Shown here: piece after piece, positions 48,314-57,283 of the stretch
How positions within the stretch are numbered: the first letter of the stretch is position 1
How the letters are laid out: each line of letters begins with the position of its first letter
Source of the DNA: Alphaproteobacteria bacterium
GTDB taxonomy: Bacteria > Myxococcota_A > UBA796 > GCA-2862545
Assembly (NCBI GenBank): GCA_020632955.1
Contig: JACKEO010000014.1
Location: forward strand, 62,001 to 126,000
Length of the DNA stretch: 64,000 nt
Reading direction: 5' to 3'
Notes under the pieces: generated by a model
Told to the model about the DNA's origin: nothing
Seen by the model: only the letters and a program-made list of their open reading frames with translations
Databases searched by the model: none
Made by a program: the position numbers and the translations under genes

Positions 48314-50209
48314 CTACTGCACGTACCCCAGCGCCCGCAGTGCCTCCTTCGTCACCGGATCCCGCTCCACGCCCTCGGTGTGGATGGCGCCCGGCACCAG
48401 CCGCGCCTCCATCGCCTCCAGCAGTGCGCGGGCGGCGGCCGCACCCTCCGGCGGCGTGCCCGACAGGTCGATCCACTCGCCGGGGTCGGCGCGCAGGTCG
48501 TAGACCTCCTCGCGGTCCTCGCCGCTGCGCACCACCTTCGTGCCCGCAGCGCGCGCCATCACCGCGGGACGCCCCATGCCGTGGGGGTCGCAGCCCATCA
48601 TCCGGGCCACGCCGCGGCTCACCATCGGCGGCGGCGGCACGTACTCGGCGAAGGTGCCGGCGCGGGCCTGGCGCGCCGCGTCGAGGAGGCTGCGACCCTG
48701 CGTGGGCGGCGCCTGCAGCCCCGTGGCGTCGGCCACCGTGGCCAGCACGTCCACGAGGCCCACCGGGTCGTCGGCCACCGCACCCGCGGGCACCACCCCG
48801 GGCAGGCGCAGCACCAGCGGCACGTCCACCACCGCGTCGAGGAGGAAGGCGCCGTGCCCGATGCGGCCCTGCTCGCCGAGGGCCTCGCCGTGGTCGGCGG
48901 TGACGATCACCAGGGTGTCGTCCAGCCTGCCCGTGGCCTCGAGGTGCGCCACGAGCCGGCCGAGCTGGTGGTCCACGTAGCGGATGCCGGCGTCGTAGAG
49001 CGCCGTGGCCTCCACGAGGTGGTCGGGGCGGGCCTCCCAGCCGTGGGCGCCGCAGGTCATCTCCTCGCGGTCCGGTCCCTCGCAGGCCAGGCACTGGTAG
49101 CGCGCCGTGTTGCGCACCCAGCGGCGGCCCACGTCCCAGGCCAGCGGCGCGTCGAGGTAGCGGCTGAAGAAGGGCTCGGGGACCGTGCCGTAGGGCTCGT
49201 GCGCCTCCATGTAGTTGAGGAAGAGCAGGAAGGGGTGGTCGGACGCGTCGAGCCAGTCCAGCGCCGCGTCGGTGACCGCCTCGCCGCCGAGGTCGTGGCG
49301 CACGAAGCGGCTGGTGGCCAGCGGCAGGAAGAAGGCGTCGGTGGTGACCTGCACGCCCAGCCACAGGAAGGTGTCGAAGCCCTGGCCCAGCCCGCTCACG
49401 CGCGACAGCCAGGGGTTCGCCGAGAAGCCGCCCGTCCGGTAGCCGGCGGCCTGGAGCAGCTCGGCCAGCGTGGTGTGCTGGTCCTCGAGGACGGGGTGGG
49501 CGAGGTGGGCCTGGTGCTCGCGGGTGTAGAGCCCCGTGAACAGCGAGGCGTGGCCGGGCAGGGTCCAGGTCTCGGTGGTGGCCGCGTCGGCGAAGCGGGC
49601 CCCCTCGAGGGCGAGGTGGTCGATCGTGGGGGTGGTGTCGCGGGGGTAGCCGTAGGCGCCCACGTGGTCGGCGCGCAGGGTGTCGACCACCACGATCAGC
49701 ACGTTGGGACCGGCGGGCGGCGGCCCCGACGGCGCGGGGGCGTGCGTGGGCAGCGCCACCCAGCCGAGGAAGGCCACCGCGGCGACCGCCGACAGCGCCC
49801 GGGCCCACCGCCAGCGCACCCAGGCCGCCGAGAGGCCCACGCCCAGCGCCGCGGCCCCCCAGGGCATGCCCCCGTAGATCCCCCGCGGCAGCACGCCCTC
49901 CGGGTTCCACGTCCAGGCCACGATCGTCCACACCAGCGCCATCGCCCCCATCTCGGCGCCGCGCGCCGCAGGCGGCTGGTTCCGCCGGAAGCGATCGGCC
50001 AGCGGGATCGTGAGCACGCCGAGCACCGCCCCCACCACCGCGTACTGGGCGGCGAGCACGAGCAGCCGCCCGGCGAGCGCGCTCAGCAGCTCGGCCGCGC
50101 CCGCCGTGGCCTGGAGGACCGCCGCGGTCCCGCCCACCTCCACGGCCAGCATGCACACGCCGTGCAGGGCGCCCGAGGACAGGCCGCGGCCCAGGCGGGC
50201 AGGGGTCAT
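48314..50209 (-). CDS. membrane sulfatase/alkaline-phosphatase-superfamily enzyme
   Basis: The 631-residue protein has a membrane-embedded N-terminus with about five hydrophobic helices, then a periplasmic sulfatase domain from about residue 170: VLIVVVDTLRADHVGAYGY (metal Asp present), catalytic-Thr block TETWTLPGHASLFTGLY, and metal block VTADHGEALGEQGRIGHG. Many such membrane members transfer or hydrolyse phosphate or sulfate groups on glycolipids. ATG 50209 overlaps the GT-C stop by four bases (ATGA). It is the last gene of the minus-strand operon of the proposed glycolipid cluster. Confidence 0.9.
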   Translation of the reverse strand: MTPARLGRGLSSGALHGVCMLAVEVGGTAAVLQATAGAAELLSALAGRLLVLAAQYAVVGAVLGVLTIPLADRFRRNQPPAARGAEMGAMALVWTIVAWTWNPEGVLPRGIYGGMPWGAAALGVGLSAAWVRWRWARALSAVAAVAFLGWVALPTHAPAPSGPPPAGPNVLIVVVDTLRADHVGAYGYPRDTTPTIDHLALEGARFADAATTETWTLPGHASLFTGLYTREHQAHLAHPVLEDQHTTLAELLQAAGYRTGGFSANPWLSRVSGLGQGFDTFLWLGVQVTTDAFFLPLATSRFVRHDLGGEAVTDAALDWLDASDHPFLLFLNYMEAHEPYGTVPEPFFSRYLDAPLAWDVGRRWVRNTARYQCLACEGPDREEMTCGAHGWEARPDHLVEATALYDAGIRYVDHQLGRLVAHLEATGRLDDTLVIVTADHGEALGEQGRIGHGAFLLDAVVDVPLVLRLPGVVPAGAVADDPVGLVDVLATVADATGLQAPPTQGRSLLDAARQARAGTFAEYVPPPPMVSRGVARMMGCDPHGMGRPAVMARAAGTKVVRSGEDREEVYDLRADPGEWIDLSGTPPEGAAAARALLEAMEARLVPGAIHTEGVERDPVTKEALRALGYVQ

Positions 50210-51711
50210 GGCAGCACCTCGAGGTGGTAGCCGCGGCCCACCAGGGCCAGCGTGGTGGCGCCGTCGTAGCGCGCGGCCACCGCCGTGAGCCCGTCGCGGT
50301 CGCCCTCCAGCACCTCCACCTGCACGCCGTCGAGCGTCGCCGCCGCCGGCAGATCGGCCTCGCCGAGGTAGGCGCGCTCCAGGTAGGACCGCAGGTACGG
50401 GCCCGACACCGCGCGCACCTCGAGGCCGTCGGACGCCCTGGTCACCGACGAGGCGAAGGCCGGGTCCACGTCGAGGAAGTGGGGGGCGAGCGTCACCACC
50501 ACCACGTCGAGCTCACGGTGGGGACGGTGCAGGCGCAGGGCGTGGGGGAAGCCCAGCGCCGCGCCGGCGGGCAGGTCGGCCACCACCACCCGACGCGCCG
50601 CGGGGTGGGCGTCGATCGCGGCCAGCGCGTCGTCGATCGCGGTGTGGCCCCGGCCCACCACCAGGCCGAAGACCGCCGCCTTCGCCAGGCTGAACACCAG
50701 CGCCGTGCCGGCGAGCCACCGCGGCAGGCCCACCGAGCCCACCAGCAGGCAGAGGCCCACGCTGGGCAGGTAGAGGAAGCGCTCGCCCACCGACACGGGC
50801 AGCACGGGGAGCAGCGTCAGCCCGAGCCAGAGCAGGCCCAGCCGCGCGGTGGTCGGGTGCGGAGAGCGATGCGCCAGGGAGCCCAGCAGGGCGGCGGCGC
50901 ACAGCCCGAGCACCACCAGCAGCGGCCACGCGGTGCTCATCAGCGGGAAGCCCACCACCGGGTCCACCGGGGCCGTGAGCACCAGGTCGAGCAGGTACAG
51001 CAGCGTGCCGCCCACGGCGTTCCAGAGGAAGTCCGGGTCGCCGGGCAGGTGGACGAAGGGGTGGGGAGGCACGCCCTCGATCACCAGCGACCGCAGGCCG
51101 AGCCAGCCCGCCGCCAGCGCGCCCGACAGCAGGGCGGCCCGACGGTCCAGCGCCAGCATCAGCACCGGCAGCACCACCGCCGCCTCCTTCGAGGCCAGGG
51201 CCACCAGCGTGCAGGCGGCCCCCAGCAGCAGCCGCCCCCCGAGGAAGGCGTCCACGGCGCCCAGGAAGCCCACGGTCATCAGCAGGTCGGCGCGGGCCGA
51301 CACCCAGAGCACCGCCTCGGCATGGGCCGGGTGCACGGCGAAGAGCACGGCCGCAGCCAGCGCGCCGGCCTCGGGGAGCAGGCGCCGACCCACCCGCAGC
51401 ACCAGCCAGGTGGCCAGCACGTGCAGCGCGAGGTTCGTGGCGTGGAAGCCCAGCGGATGCAGGCCCCAGAGCACCCGCTCCGGCCAGAAGGACAGCGAGG
51501 CGAGGGGACGGAAGTAGGGGATGGCCAGGTCGGGCGGCGTCCACCAGGCGCCACTGTCGGACCCGCGCAGCACGTAGGCACCCAGGGCCTCGGCGGGCTG
51601 CAGGCTCCGCTCGAGGTGGATGTGGTCGTCGCCGAACAGGGGCTGGAGCAGGCCCGGACTCCAGGCCGCCGCGGCGAGCAGCGCCACTCCCAGCGCGGGA
51701 CGCTGCGCCAT
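50206..51711 (-). CDS. GT-C-type membrane glycosyltransferase (TMTC/PMT-like)
   Basis: The 501-residue protein has about ten hydrophobic helices. Near the N-terminus FGDDHIHLERS supplies the acidic loop of GT-C enzymes, then YFRPLASLSFWPERVLWG and HPLGFHATNLALHVLATWLVL, which resemble TMTC mannosyltransferases, and LFAVHPAHAEAVLWVSARADLL. A soluble C-terminal region of about 150 residues follows. The family moves a sugar from a polyprenyl-phosphate donor in the periplasm. It is followed by the sulfatase (four-base overlap) and preceded 6 bases away by the SDR gene. Acceptor unknown. Confidence 0.82.
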   Translation of the reverse strand: MAQRPALGVALLAAAAWSPGLLQPLFGDDHIHLERSLQPAEALGAYVLRGSDSGAWWTPPDLAIPYFRPLASLSFWPERVLWGLHPLGFHATNLALHVLATWLVLRVGRRLLPEAGALAAAVLFAVHPAHAEAVLWVSARADLLMTVGFLGAVDAFLGGRLLLGAACTLVALASKEAAVVLPVLMLALDRRAALLSGALAAGWLGLRSLVIEGVPPHPFVHLPGDPDFLWNAVGGTLLYLLDLVLTAPVDPVVGFPLMSTAWPLLVVLGLCAAALLGSLAHRSPHPTTARLGLLWLGLTLLPVLPVSVGERFLYLPSVGLCLLVGSVGLPRWLAGTALVFSLAKAAVFGLVVGRGHTAIDDALAAIDAHPAARRVVVADLPAGAALGFPHALRLHRPHRELDVVVVTLAPHFLDVDPAFASSVTRASDGLEVRAVSGPYLRSYLERAYLGEADLPAAATLDGVQVEVLEGDRDGLTAVAARYDGATTLALVGRGYHLEVLP

Positions 51712-51717
51712 CCGCCG

Positions 51718-52815
51718 TCAGTCCCGGCCCGTGGCGCCCGGCTTGCGGCCGAAGTCCTGCTCCATGGCGAAGCGCACCACCGCCGTGAGGTAGTCCTCCA
51801 CCGAGGGGGGCGGCAGGTCGGCGAGGAGGGCGGAGGCCTGGGTGGTGTCGAAGAGCGGGTTGCCCTTGAAGTACGGCATGTAGGCCATCGCGCCGCGCTC
51901 GATCATCTTGCCGCGCTTCGTCCAGAAGAAGGGCGACAGCCAGGGCCGGATCCAGCGGAAGTAGAAGTCCTGGTCCATGTAGCGGAGCGGACGCGCGCCC
52001 GAGGCCTCCTGGATCCAGCTCATCATCTGCAGCATCGTGGGGGCCTTGTCGCCCACCGCGAGGTGGTAGCAGCCGCCGATGCTCGCCGGATCGCCCTGCA
52101 GGCGCGCGATGGCCGCCGCCACCCAGTCCACGGGCACCAGGTCGATCAGCGCGTCGGGGTTGCCGGGCACCAGCGTCCAGCCGCCCTTGATGTACGAGCG
52201 CAGGGGGCCGTAGATCACGTTGAAGGCGCGGGTGGCGCCCGTCTGCTGCTCGCCCACGATGATGGACGGGCGGTGGATGGCCACCGGCAGGCCGCCGGAC
52301 TGGGCCACGCGCACCACCGTCTCGGCCCGGCACTTCGACTGCTCGTAGGTGTTGCGGAAGCCCTGGCCCACGTCGCACTCGTGCTCGTAGACCCGGCCGC
52401 GACGGCTGCCCGCGATGTAGCAGGTGCCCACGTAGTCGAGGCGGTCGAGGCGGCCGGCGTCGGCGAGGCGACGCGCCACGTCGAGCACGTGCAGCGTGCC
52501 CTGCACGTTCTGGACCGCGATCTCCTCGGCGGGCACGTCGAAGCGGATGGACGCGGCGCTGTGGACGATGCTGTCGACGTCGGGCAGCTCGGCCATGCCC
52601 AGCCCGGGCTCGGTGACGTCGCCGCGCACGGCCGTGAGCCGGTCGTCCTCCACCCCCACCCGGGCCCGCAGCTTCGCCAGGCGCTTCGCCAGGTGGGCGT
52701 CGTCGTCGGCGCGGACGAGCGCAACCACGCGGGTGTCGGGCCGATTCAGGAGGGCGCGCGCCACGTAGGTGCCGAGGTGGCCGGTGGCGCCGGTGACGAG
52801 GACGGAGCTGGACAC
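51718..52815 (-). CDS. extended SDR, acyl/thioester-reductase-like (NAD_binding_4)
   Basis: The 365-residue protein has cofactor loop VLVTGATGHLGTYVARAL (GxxGxxG), the block IVHSAASIRFDVPAEEIAVQNVQGTLHVLDVA typical of the male-sterility/thioester-reductase group split over residues 85-115, and catalytic YEQSKCRAE (Tyr and Lys of YxxxK). Relatives reduce acyl-CoA or carrier-bound thioesters to aldehydes or alcohols. No membrane segment. ATG 52815 is at the family start. First gene of the minus-strand operon, 39 bases from the divergent GT-B gene. Confidence 0.85.
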   Translation of the reverse strand: MSSSVLVTGATGHLGTYVARALLNRPDTRVVALVRADDDAHLAKRLAKLRARVGVEDDRLTAVRGDVTEPGLGMAELPDVDSIVHSAASIRFDVPAEEIAVQNVQGTLHVLDVARRLADAGRLDRLDYVGTCYIAGSRRGRVYEHECDVGQGFRNTYEQSKCRAETVVRVAQSGGLPVAIHRPSIIVGEQQTGATRAFNVIYGPLRSYIKGGWTLVPGNPDALIDLVPVDWVAAAIARLQGDPASIGGCYHLAVGDKAPTMLQMMSWIQEASGARPLRYMDQDFYFRWIRPWLSPFFWTKRGKMIERGAMAYMPYFKGNPLFDTTQASALLADLPPPSVEDYLTAVVRFAMEQDFGRKPGATGRD

Positions 52816-52854
52816 GTGGACGTTGCCTTGACGCGAGAGGAAGGACGCGGGGCT

Positions 52855-54120
52855 ATGCTCGCGGGCCGCATGACTACACCCTCACGACGCATCCTGCTGG
52901 CCGGCGACGGCAATTTCCTTGCGCACATCTCGCGCCTGGTCGAGATCGGCCGCGCGCTCGAGGCGCAGGGCGCCGACGAGGTGGTGCTGGCCGCCAGCGG
53001 CCCGTACACCCGCCTCGCCACCCAGGCGGGCTTCCGCGTGGTCCCCGTGTCCACGGCCCCCGGCGACTTCACGCTGGAGGTCGTGCGGCAGATGGGGCTC
53101 ATGCCCACCAAGGCCATCCACGACGTGATCGCGCCCGCGATGCGCGACGACGTGAAGGTCCTCGAGGCCGAGCGCCCGGATCTGGTCGTCTGCGACATGC
53201 GGTGGACCATGCGGTCGGCGGCCGAGCGCGTGGGCGTGCCGCTCGTGAGCATCACGAACGCCTTCTGGACCCGCTACTGCCCGCTGCCGCTGCCCGCGCC
53301 CCCGGGCCACGCGCTCACGAAGGTGGCGGGCCATCGCATCGCCCGGCAGGTGGCCACGTGGATGAAGCCCGGCCTCACGCGCTGGGCCGCGCGTCCCTTC
53401 CGGCAGGCCCGCGCCGAGCACGGCCTGGATCCGGCCGGGGCGCTCGACCTCTACCACCTGGTGGAGGGCGACCTGGTGCTGCTGGCCGACTTCCCCGAGT
53501 TCGGTCACACCACGCAGCTGCCCGACCACTACCACTACGTGGGGCCCATCCTCTGGTCGTCGTCGTGGGAGGGCTGGGAGCCCACGCCCTGGCTGCGTGA
53601 CCGCGATCGCAGCCGCCCGCTGGTCTACGTCACCATGGGCAGCACGGGCGATCCCCACGTCTTCCGCGAGATCGCCGAGCGCTTCGGGCACGGTCCCGTC
53701 GACGTGGTGATGACCACGGCCGGCATGGACTTCGACGCCACCGGCCTGCCCCCCAACGTGCACACCCTCGACTACGGGCCCGGCCACCTGCTGATGGAGG
53801 AGGCCGCGGTGGTGGTGAACCACGGCGGCAACGGCACCATCAACCAGGCGATCCTCGCGGGCCGTCCGGTGGTGGGCGTGCCCACCCACCTCGACCAGTC
53901 CATCAACCTCGCGCAGGTCGAGGCGCTGGGCTTCGGCCACCTCATCGACCCGGGGCGTCGTCTCGGCGCCCGCCTCACGGATGCGGTGCACGCGGTGCTC
54001 GCCGACCCCTCCTACCGGATGGCGGCCGAGCGTCTCCAGGCGGCCGCGCAGCGGTATGGCGGCGCCGACGAGGCCGCGCGGCGTATCCTCGGCCTGCTGG
54101 AGAGCAGGTCGGTGGCGTGA
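52855..54120 (+). CDS. GT-B glycosyltransferase, MGT/UGT-like
   Basis: The 421-residue protein begins RILLAGDGNFLAHISRLVEIGRAL, the acceptor-side loop. The C-terminal donor block GPGHLLMEEAAVVVNHGGNGTINQAI (split residues about 310-335) and GVPTHLDQSINLAQVEALGFG match UGT/MGT enzymes that transfer a hexose or deoxyhexose to a lipid or polyketide. ATG 52855 has GAGAGGAAGG upstream; an in-frame ATG at 52870 is also possible and lacks a ribosome site. Its stop overlaps the next gene by four bases. First gene of the plus-strand operon. Confidence 0.85.
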   Translation: MLAGRMTTPSRRILLAGDGNFLAHISRLVEIGRALEAQGADEVVLAASGPYTRLATQAGFRVVPVSTAPGDFTLEVVRQMGLMPTKAIHDVIAPAMRDDVKVLEAERPDLVVCDMRWTMRSAAERVGVPLVSITNAFWTRYCPLPLPAPPGHALTKVAGHRIARQVATWMKPGLTRWAARPFRQARAEHGLDPAGALDLYHLVEGDLVLLADFPEFGHTTQLPDHYHYVGPILWSSSWEGWEPTPWLRDRDRSRPLVYVTMGSTGDPHVFREIAERFGHGPVDVVMTTAGMDFDATGLPPNVHTLDYGPGHLLMEEAAVVVNHGGNGTINQAILAGRPVVGVPTHLDQSINLAQVEALGFGHLIDPGRRLGARLTDAVHAVLADPSYRMAAERLQAAAQRYGGADEAARRILGLLESRSVA

Positions 54121-54827
54121 GCGAGACGCGCTGGAAGACGGGACTGGAGACGCTGGACGCGGACGTGGTGGCCGTGCTCACCGGCCCCGTGATCCACGTG
54201 CGCTTCGAGGTGGACCTCGAGCCCTGCGCGCCGCTGCTCGCCGACGGCCTCACGTGGACGCCCGTGATCCTCAAGGCCGGCGCCCTCGCCGCGATGGCGG
54301 CCCCGGACCTGCACCGCATGCACGGCACCTGGCGGGTGCTGGAACCCGCCGCCTGCGACGTGGGCGTGAGCGTGGCGGGGGAGGGCCTGCTGGCCCCCGT
54401 GGTGGTGCTGCCCGCGGTGGATCGCATGCCGCTGGGCGAGATCGCGGGACTGCTCGCGGAGCGCGCCGCGGTCGCACGGGCCGAGGAGGCGCGCAGCCAC
54501 GCGCTGGTCAACGCCGTGATCCCCTGGTTCCCGTTTCCCTGGCTGCGTCGCGCGCTGGTCCGGTGGCTGTTCTCGAGTCCGGCCCGGCGCCGGCGCATGG
54601 TGGGCAGCCTCCAGGTCACGAACATCGGCCTGTCGGACGCCGACATCGCGTACGTGCCCATGACCGCCGAGCTGCTGCTCGTGGTGGGCGCCATCCGCAC
54701 GGTGGACGGACGCCGCAGGGTCACGCTCGGCATCCAGGCCAGCCACCTCAAGCTCAACGCGGTCACGGTGCGCCCCTTCCTGCGGCGCTTCCGCGAGGTG
54801 ATCGCCCAGCCGGAGCTGCTCCGGTGA
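54117..54827 (+). CDS. stand-alone E2-fold acyltransferase-like protein, catalytic Asp missing
   Basis: The 236-residue protein looks like the catalytic domain of 2-oxoacid dehydrogenase E2 (CoA-dependent acyltransferase fold) without lipoyl or subunit-binding domains. TWTPVILKAGALAAMAAP, VAGEGLLAPVVVLPAVDRM and SLQVTNIGL are core blocks. The C-terminal active-site segment reads ASHLKLNAV where the family has DHRxxDG, so His is kept and the second Asp is Asn. Reduced or changed activity is likely. GTG 54117 (GTGA) couples it to the glycosyltransferase, and GTGA at its end couples it to the next acyltransferase. Confidence 0.78.
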   Translation: MSETRWKTGLETLDADVVAVLTGPVIHVRFEVDLEPCAPLLADGLTWTPVILKAGALAAMAAPDLHRMHGTWRVLEPAACDVGVSVAGEGLLAPVVVLPAVDRMPLGEIAGLLAERAAVARAEEARSHALVNAVIPWFPFPWLRRALVRWLFSSPARRRRMVGSLQVTNIGLSDADIAYVPMTAELLLVVGAIRTVDGRRRVTLGIQASHLKLNAVTVRPFLRRFREVIAQPELLR

Positions 54828-55993
54828 TCCGCGAGCCCCTGCCGCCCGAGGATCGCTTCTTCCTCCTGTTCGACGCGGCGGGTCCCCAGGTCTGCTCCAT
54901 CCTCCTGGTGCGCACGGAGGGCACGCTGCCCGACGAGGCCGCGCTCCGCGAGGCGTGGGACGTGGTGGCCCGCACCCACCCGCGCCTGCGTGCCCGCCTC
55001 GAGGGCGACGCCTGGGTGATCGGGGCGGAGGTGCCCGCGGGGGCGGTGGTGGTGGGCCCGCCCGCCGACGACGGCGAGGCGCTGGTGAAGGCGCTGGCCG
55101 CCGAGCGCATCCCGCTGGCCACGGGCCCGGCGATCCGCCTGGTGGTGCGTCCGCCGTGGGTGGCGCTGCACGCCCACCACGCGGTGGGGGACGGCATGGG
55201 CATGGCGATCGTGCTCCGCGACCTGGGCGACCACCTCGCCGGGCGCGCGGTCACGGCGCTGGCGCCGCGTCCTGCGGGCGCCGCGCGTCGGGCCCTCTGG
55301 GGGCTGCTCTGCTTCATGACCCGGGGTGCCGTGCGCACCCGCGCCGCCGAGCCCCACCGGGTGCACACCCTCACCGGGCCGGCGCCGGGCCCGGTGGCGC
55401 TCGCGACCCGGCCGGTGCCGCTGCCGCCCGGGCCCGATCGCACCGCCCGCCTCGTGGCCGCCTGGGCCCGCGCCCTCGCGCGGCACGCCGAGGAGACGGG
55501 CCGTCCCTGCGGCACCCTGCGCTTCATGGTGAACCACGGCCTGCGGCCCGAGGCCGGCGGCGGCACCCTCGAGAACCGGTCGGCGGCCGTGCCCGTGTGG
55601 GTGCGTCCCGACGAGCGCGGCGACGGGCTCGAGGACCGGGTGCGCGCCCAGCTGGCGGAAGGGGCCACGCACGCGCCCGCCGCTCGCCTGCTCGCGGGGG
55701 TGCTGCGCGTGCCGGGGCTCGGCCGGCTGCTCATCGCGGCGGCGCGCCGGCCCCGGGGTGCCGACACCCTGCTGGTCTCGCAGATGGGCCGGGCCGTGGA
55801 CCGGCTCACGCTGGGCGAGGCCCGGGTGGTGGAGGGGCACGGCCTGGTGCGTCCCGCCGAGGGCGTGGGGGCGCTGGCGGCCGCCTGGGCGGTGGGCGAC
55901 ACCTGGTGGCTCGACCTGTCCTACCTGGAGGGCGCGCTGTCGCACGCCACCGCCCACCACCTGCTCGACCTCGTCGCCGAGGAGCTCACGTGA
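54824..55993 (+). CDS. condensation/wax-synthase-type acyltransferase (HHxxxDG)
   Basis: The 389-residue protein carries the active-site motif HAHHAVGDGMGM (HHxxxDG) at about residue 117, as in PapA, WS/DGAT and condensation enzymes of the CoA-acyltransferase superfamily. The N-terminal half holds the donor-side strands (VCSILLVRTEGTLPDE and PRLRARLEGDAWVIGA). The C-terminal half has MVNHGLRPEAGGGTLENRSA, a likely crossover loop. It should esterify an alcohol or sugar with a fatty or polyketide acyl group. GTG 54824 and the GTGA end (55990) show coupling on both sides. Confidence 0.85.
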   Translation: MIREPLPPEDRFFLLFDAAGPQVCSILLVRTEGTLPDEAALREAWDVVARTHPRLRARLEGDAWVIGAEVPAGAVVVGPPADDGEALVKALAAERIPLATGPAIRLVVRPPWVALHAHHAVGDGMGMAIVLRDLGDHLAGRAVTALAPRPAGAARRALWGLLCFMTRGAVRTRAAEPHRVHTLTGPAPGPVALATRPVPLPPGPDRTARLVAAWARALARHAEETGRPCGTLRFMVNHGLRPEAGGGTLENRSAAVPVWVRPDERGDGLEDRVRAQLAEGATHAPAARLLAGVLRVPGLGRLLIAAARRPRGADTLLVSQMGRAVDRLTLGEARVVEGHGLVRPAEGVGALAAAWAVGDTWWLDLSYLEGALSHATAHHLLDLVAEELT

Positions 55994-57207
55994 AGAAGGC
56001 CTGGCGGCTGCGCACCGGCACCCGGGTGGAGTCCCTGGACGACCCCGTGGGCGAGGCCCCCGTGGGCAACGTGCCGCTGGCGACGCTGCAGGAGCGCACC
56101 CTGCGGGCGCTGGGCTTCCGGGTGATCGACGTGGACGACGTGGCGCAGGTCCGCGGCCGCGGGCTGGTCTTCGTCGACACCCTCTACGTCACCCTGCCGC
56201 TGTTGCGGCGCTTCCTGCGCAGCGCCCGTCGACGGCGGGGCAGCGCCCAGCTCGCGCTGGCACCGGGGGCCTTCACCCGGCTCACCACCTTCACGGGGGA
56301 GCAGGCCCGCGACGGCGAGGACGTCCTGTACGGCCTGTGGTGGGTGCGCGGTCCCGTGGTCGAGGCCCGTCCGCTGCGTCTGCAGGTGCGGTCGCGCGAC
56401 GAGACCGTGCCCTTCTCGCGGCGCATCCCCAGCATGGCCGACCAGGAGATCCCGCTCACGCTGGAGGCCGTCCTCGAGATCACCAGCTGGGTCCACCTGT
56501 GGCAGGCGAACCTCTACGAGCTGGGCGCCCGCCTCGTGGCGCCCGCCCGGGGTCTGCGCGGCTGGCTGCGCGTGGCCTGCGTGGCCCTGCTGGGCGTGCT
56601 CACCTCGGCCAGCCTGCGCCCCTATGCCTGGGCCACCACGGCGCTGTCGTGGTGGGTCTTCCGCGGGCGCGGCTGCCGCATCCACCCGAGCGCGGTGGTG
56701 GAGGCCAGCATCCTCGGCCGCAACGTGGAGATCGGCCCGAACGCGGTGGTGCGGGGCTGCATCCTCGGCGACGACGTGGTGGTGCAGGAGCGGGCCGGCG
56801 TGGAGGGGTCCATCCTCGGGGATCGCGTGCTCATCAACCAGGACGCGAGCATCAAGGCGGCCCTGGCCTTCCCCGACGCGGTCTTCCGCTTCCTGCAGAC
56901 CGGGATCGTGGGCCGCAGCACCTTCCTGGGGCTGCTCTGCGTGCCGCTCGACATGAAGTTCGAGGGCACCGTGCGCGTGCGCCACCGGGGTGCGCTGGTC
57001 GACACCGGCATGCCCTTCCTCGGCTGCTGCATCGGTCACCACGCGCTGATCTCGGGCGACACCCGGGTGCTGCCCGGTCGCGCGATCCCCAACGGCTGCC
57101 GGATCCTCACCGACACGGGGGCCATCGCCGAGGTGCCGTCCGACCTCGACCTGTCGGACTTCGTGGTGGACCGTCACGGCGCGCTCGGACCGCTCCGACC
57201 GCGCTGA
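55990..57207 (+). CDS. left-handed beta-helix (hexapeptide-repeat) transferase-like protein
   Basis: In the 405-residue protein, residues 1-210 form an alpha/beta region with a membrane-adjacent helix (WLRVACVALLGVLTSASLRP). Residues 225-380 have hexapeptide turns CRIHPSAVVEASILGRNVEI, GPNAVVRGCILGDD and the like, the left-handed beta-helix of GlmU/LpxA-type acyl- and nucleotidyltransferases. The first part begins GNVPLATLQERTLRALGF and may be a sugar-nucleotide-related domain. GTG 55990 is fixed by the GTGA overlap. Last gene of the plus-strand operon; no terminator hairpin is obvious. Confidence 0.8.
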   Translation: MKKAWRLRTGTRVESLDDPVGEAPVGNVPLATLQERTLRALGFRVIDVDDVAQVRGRGLVFVDTLYVTLPLLRRFLRSARRRRGSAQLALAPGAFTRLTTFTGEQARDGEDVLYGLWWVRGPVVEARPLRLQVRSRDETVPFSRRIPSMADQEIPLTLEAVLEITSWVHLWQANLYELGARLVAPARGLRGWLRVACVALLGVLTSASLRPYAWATTALSWWVFRGRGCRIHPSAVVEASILGRNVEIGPNAVVRGCILGDDVVVQERAGVEGSILGDRVLINQDASIKAALAFPDAVFRFLQTGIVGRSTFLGLLCVPLDMKFEGTVRVRHRGALVDTGMPFLGCCIGHHALISGDTRVLPGRAIPNGCRILTDTGAIAEVPSDLDLSDFVVDRHGALGPLRPR

Positions 57208-57270
57208 GCCGGGGGGCCGCGGCCGCACGAAACCCAACGCGACGGGGCGGGTGTGGCGCGCAGGCTGGCG

Positions 57271-57276
57271 CTATCC
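57271..57276 (+). promoter_or_regulatory. CTATCC box upstream of the Cys-rich secreted protein gene
   Basis: CTATCC 8 bases before the ATG at 57284. If it is a -10 element the transcript would be almost leaderless. It is part of a recurrent CTATC(C/G) pattern in the window. Low certainty. Confidence 0.3.
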
Positions 57277-57283
57277 GGCGCGC

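Noticed and set aside
54824..55993. Nonribosomal peptide synthetase condensation domain
   Set aside because: The HHxxxDG motif fits, but there is no adenylation or carrier domain nearby. A lipid or sugar acyltransferase is more likely.
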